The notes beneath the pieces were generated by a model that worked only from the letters and a program-made list of their open reading frames with translations, was not told where the DNA came from and did no database searches. 15,241 nt of DNA from JBKHDT01 sp049974825 (GTDB taxonomy: Bacteria; Pseudomonadota; Gammaproteobacteria; Halothiobacillales; Halothiobacillaceae): contig JBNGDJ010000058.1 in the NCBI GenBank assembly GCA_049974825.1, forward strand, positions 1-15,241, read 5' to 3'. Position 1 is the first letter of the stretch, and each line of letters opens with the position of its first letter. Made by a program: the position numbers and the translations under genes. Of this stretch, positions 13,188 through 15,241 are shown piece by piece.

Positions 13188-15050
13188 TCAGTCCTGGGGA
13201 TGGTAGGCCAGACGCAGGAAGAACGTCCGGCCAGAGTCGCCATAGGGTACCGCCGTGCGGGAGAAATCCGGTTCGTAGCGGTAGGCATTGGCGTTGGCAT
13301 GGCGCCGATCGAAGACGTTGTCGACGGTGGCCTGCAGTGACCAGTCGCGCGCCAGGCGATAGCCCGCCCGCAGATCGAGCAGGCCGTAGCCTGCGAGCCG
13401 GTCGCTGTTGTCCGCATCATTGAAGCTGTGGCTGCGCCCGGTCACCGTACCACCCACCGACCAGCGTCCGAACTGCCGGTCAACGTCCAGCCTCAGGGTC
13501 TGGCCGGCACGCCGCGGCAGCCGCTTGCCGGTGTCCCGGTCCTCGCTGCGCAGCACGGTGGCGGCCAGGGCCAGTTGCCAGCGGTCATTCTGGTAACCGG
13601 TTTCAAGCTCGAGTCCGCGCATCCGGGCGCGGTTGATGTTCTCGGGGCGGCTGCTCTCAAAGGAATAGACGATCAGGTCGTCTACCCGGGTTTCAAAGGC
13701 GGCCAGGTCGGCGTAGATGGCTCCCCGGGTCCAGCGCAGGCCGGTCTCCATCGCCCGGGCCGTTTCCGGGTCAAGCTCCGGGTTGGCGAAGCCTGGGTAG
13801 TACAGGTCCAGAAAGCTCGGTGCCCTGAAGGCCGTTCCGTAAGACAGCCGGGCGCTCAGGGCCTTCGTGAAGTCGTAGCCCCAGGCGATCTGCCCTGTGT
13901 TGTGGCTGCCGAACTGGCTGTTGCGGTCATGCCGGAGGCTGCCGCTGAGCCGATGCTTTTCCCAGCCGCTGCGCAGCATGAGGTAGACACCGCGGTTGTA
14001 GCGGCTGTCCTGCTCGTAGCCGTTGAACCCGTAATTGGGGTTCAGGTCTTCGGCATCGACAGACTCGCCCAACCAGTCGACCCCGGCGGTCAGCAGAGTG
14101 GCCTTGCCCAGGATAAGGTCATGGCGCCAGTCGACCCGGCGATTGGTCATGTCGGCTCGGGAAACGTAGACGCCCTGCCGAAGATTTTTGCGGTCGTCCC
14201 GGGAAGTGCTGAAGGACAGCTCGCTGTGCCAGTGGGTACCGAGCTGACCACGCAAACCCGCGCGCACCCCCTGCTGCACATAGTCGGTGGCATCCGGCCC
14301 GAAGTCGGCATCGAAATCGCTGCGTCCCTGGCTGCGCAGGGCGCTGGCAAATACCTGCAGGCGGTCGGAGAAGCGGTGCGAGAAGCGCCCCGAAAAGGCG
14401 GTATTGTCGAAGCCGTCCTTGTCCGGCTCCCCAATGCCTTCGAGCACGTCAATTCCGTCGGTCCTGAAATGGCTGGCGGACAGCGAAAACCGCGTGTCTT
14501 CGCTGCCGCCGCTGATGCCGGCAGATGCCTCGAAGCTACCGAGATTGCCCCCGCCGATCATTGCCTGCATTTTCGGCTTGCCGGCCTGCCCGGCACGCGT
14601 GAAGACCTGAATCACGCCCCCGACCGCATCGGCGCCGTAGATGCTGGTTCGCGGGCCGCGGACGATCTCGATCCGGTCGATCTGGGACAGCGGGAGAAAC
14701 TCCCAGGATGGTCGCCCGTCCGTGCCACCGGTCATGCGGATGCCGTCCACCAGCAGCACGGTCTGGGCCGCGTTGGTTCCCCGGAGGAACAGGCTGGTGA
14801 TCTGGCCGTAGGGTCCGTTGTCGGCCAGGTCCAGACCCGCCCGGCCCCGGAGCAGGTCGGCCAGACGGACGGGCTGCAGGCGCTCGATCTCGGCTCGATC
14901 GATCACCGTGACCGAGGACAGGCTCTCGTCGACTGTCTGGGTCATGCGGTTGGGCGTGACCACGATCGGGTCAAGATCTGACGCCCAGGGCGCGGTGGCC
15001 GGGGTAAGCGTGATCAGCCCCGCCAGGGTGAGAGCGGCCGGGCGGCGCAT
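13188..15050 (-). CDS. btuB: TonB-dependent vitamin B12 outer-membrane receptor (BtuB)
   Basis: Outer-membrane beta-barrel receptor that imports cobalamin using TonB energy. ATG 15050 gives 620 residues (E. coli BtuB 614). A signal peptide runs to about residue 24 (ends APWAS). The TonB box DPIVVTP (27-33) follows, resembling the DTLVVTANR start of mature BtuB, then the plug domain with LLRGRAGLDL, SLFLRGTN, VLLVDGIRM and IEIVRGPRTSIYGADAVGGVIQVFT, and a barrel of amphipathic strands. The reading frame continues upstream to 15221, but those 57 residues come from palindromic repeat DNA and precede the signal peptide, so they are excluded. The C-terminus (FFLRLAYHPQD) lacks the usual final aromatic residue. 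First gene of the operon; 11 nt before cobO. Confidence 0.93.
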   Translation of the reverse strand: MRRPAALTLAGLITLTPATAPWASDLDPIVVTPNRMTQTVDESLSSVTVIDRAEIERLQPVRLADLLRGRAGLDLADNGPYGQITSLFLRGTNAAQTVLLVDGIRMTGGTDGRPSWEFLPLSQIDRIEIVRGPRTSIYGADAVGGVIQVFTRAGQAGKPKMQAMIGGGNLGSFEASAGISGGSEDTRFSLSASHFRTDGIDVLEGIGEPDKDGFDNTAFSGRFSHRFSDRLQVFASALRSQGRSDFDADFGPDATDYVQQGVRAGLRGQLGTHWHSELSFSTSRDDRKNLRQGVYVSRADMTNRRVDWRHDLILGKATLLTAGVDWLGESVDAEDLNPNYGFNGYEQDSRYNRGVYLMLRSGWEKHRLSGSLRHDRNSQFGSHNTGQIAWGYDFTKALSARLSYGTAFRAPSFLDLYYPGFANPELDPETARAMETGLRWTRGAIYADLAAFETRVDDLIVYSFESSRPENINRARMRGLELETGYQNDRWQLALAATVLRSEDRDTGKRLPRRAGQTLRLDVDRQFGRWSVGGTVTGRSHSFNDADNSDRLAGYGLLDLRAGYRLARDWSLQATVDNVFDRRHANANAYRYEPDFSRTAVPYGDSGRTFFLRLAYHPQD

Positions 15051-15092
15051 CGGCCATCGGCCTGTCGCCTCTGAGGGCGCTGCAACCGGGCT

Positions 15093-15121
15093 GCCCGGGC
15101 CGAGCGTGTATCGGCCCGGGC
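15093..15121 (-). promoter_or_regulatory. Strong GC hairpin in the btuB leader
   Basis: GCCCGGGCCGA (15093-15103) and TCGGCCCGGGC (15111-15121) form a perfect 11-bp stem with a 7-nt loop, 42 nt upstream of the btuB ATG. One arm can also pair with CCGGGC at 15086-15091, so alternative structures are possible. No T run follows, so it is not an intrinsic terminator by itself. It may control transcription or translation of btuB, or may be part of the neighbouring repeat mosaic. Confidence 0.5.
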
Positions 15122-15140
15122 GTTGCTGAACGCGGGCTTC

Positions 15141-15237
15141 GCCAGCTGACGCGTTGAGCTGGCGCCAGCCCACAAATCCATGGATGGATTTGTGCAGAGT
15201 TTCCCTAGGGAATCTCTGCACGAATGCAGAGATTCCC
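15141..15237. repeat. Mosaic of four palindromes (REP/MITE-like)
   Basis: Four inverted repeats lie in 97 bp. GCCAGCT (15141-15147) pairs with AGCTGGC (15157-15163). CACAAATCCA (15171-15180) pairs with TGGATTTGTG (15185-15194). A 30-bp palindrome with one mismatched pair (15192-15221) is centred on CCCTAGGG. GGGAATCTCTGCA (15208-15220) pairs with TGCAGAGATTCCC (15225-15237) around a CGAA loop. The last three overlap, so arms can swap partners. Such arrays are typical of mobile intergenic repeats; no transposase is visible. The element may continue past the window end. Confidence 0.75.
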
Positions 15238-15241
15238 GATT

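Noticed and set aside
13428..14981. A 517-codon open frame on the plus strand opposite btuB.
   Set aside because: Antisense to a clear TonB receptor with intact motifs; the composition (Val/Ala/Gly/Gln) is that of a shadow, with no ribosome binding site or domain.
15051..15221. N-terminal extension of BtuB by 57 residues.
   Set aside because: It precedes a normal signal peptide and is encoded by palindromic repeat DNA; an internal signal peptide would not work.
15051..15241. Cobalamin riboswitch upstream of btuB.
   Set aside because: I looked for a B12 box (AGCCAGGAGACC-like core) on the minus strand and found none, so no riboswitch is annotated.

Overview
This high-GC window most likely comes from the chromosome of a gammaproteobacterium. 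The evidence is a Pseudomonas A-band-like GDP-D-rhamnose gene set, a BtuB/BtuR/BtuFCD cobalamin uptake operon, strong codon bias and tight start/stop overlaps. The genus cannot be fixed from sequence alone. No rRNA, tRNA, CRISPR, integrase or transposase gene is visible.

Left half (261-8349, plus strand): a seven-gene surface-polysaccharide cluster. manC and cpsG make GDP-mannose from mannose-6-phosphate. gmd and rmd convert it to GDP-D-rhamnose. Two GT4 glycosyltransferases probably polymerise D-rhamnose/mannose. A WbpV-like 4-keto-sugar reductase closes the cluster. All junctions overlap except cpsG/gmd, where a 103-bp gap holds a hairpin and three tandem 11-bp repeats around GCATGC. No export genes (wzm/wzt or wzx/wzy) and no initiating sugar-phosphate transferase lie in the window, so the locus must continue elsewhere.

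Middle (8403-9686, minus strand): a MgtC/DUF4010 multi-pass membrane protein, convergent with the polysaccharide cluster. Its first ATG cuts off a family-typical N-terminal helix, and the only well-placed Shine-Dalgarno sequence points to an ATC codon. The 286-bp gap upstream of it holds two perfect inverted repeats.

Right half (9973-15050, minus strand): a compact cobalamin salvage operon in the order btuB, cobO/btuR, btuF, btuC, btuD. It encodes the TonB-dependent outer-membrane receptor, corrinoid adenosyltransferase, periplasmic binding protein, permease and ATPase. The btuF/C/D junctions are 4-nt stop/start overlaps and the cobO/btuF junction shares one base. The roughly 190 nt upstream of btuB that are visible contain no B12 box. 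They contain a dense set of palindromes: a strong 11-bp GC hairpin and, beyond it, a mosaic of four inverted repeats that looks like a mobile intergenic repeat (REP/MITE type). A different REP-like palindrome sits at the left edge of the window.

No wholly new multi-gene system is evident. The best leads are the non-canonical start of the DUF4010 gene, the palindrome mosaic and apparently missing riboswitch at btuB, and the helical-turn-spaced repeats before gmd.
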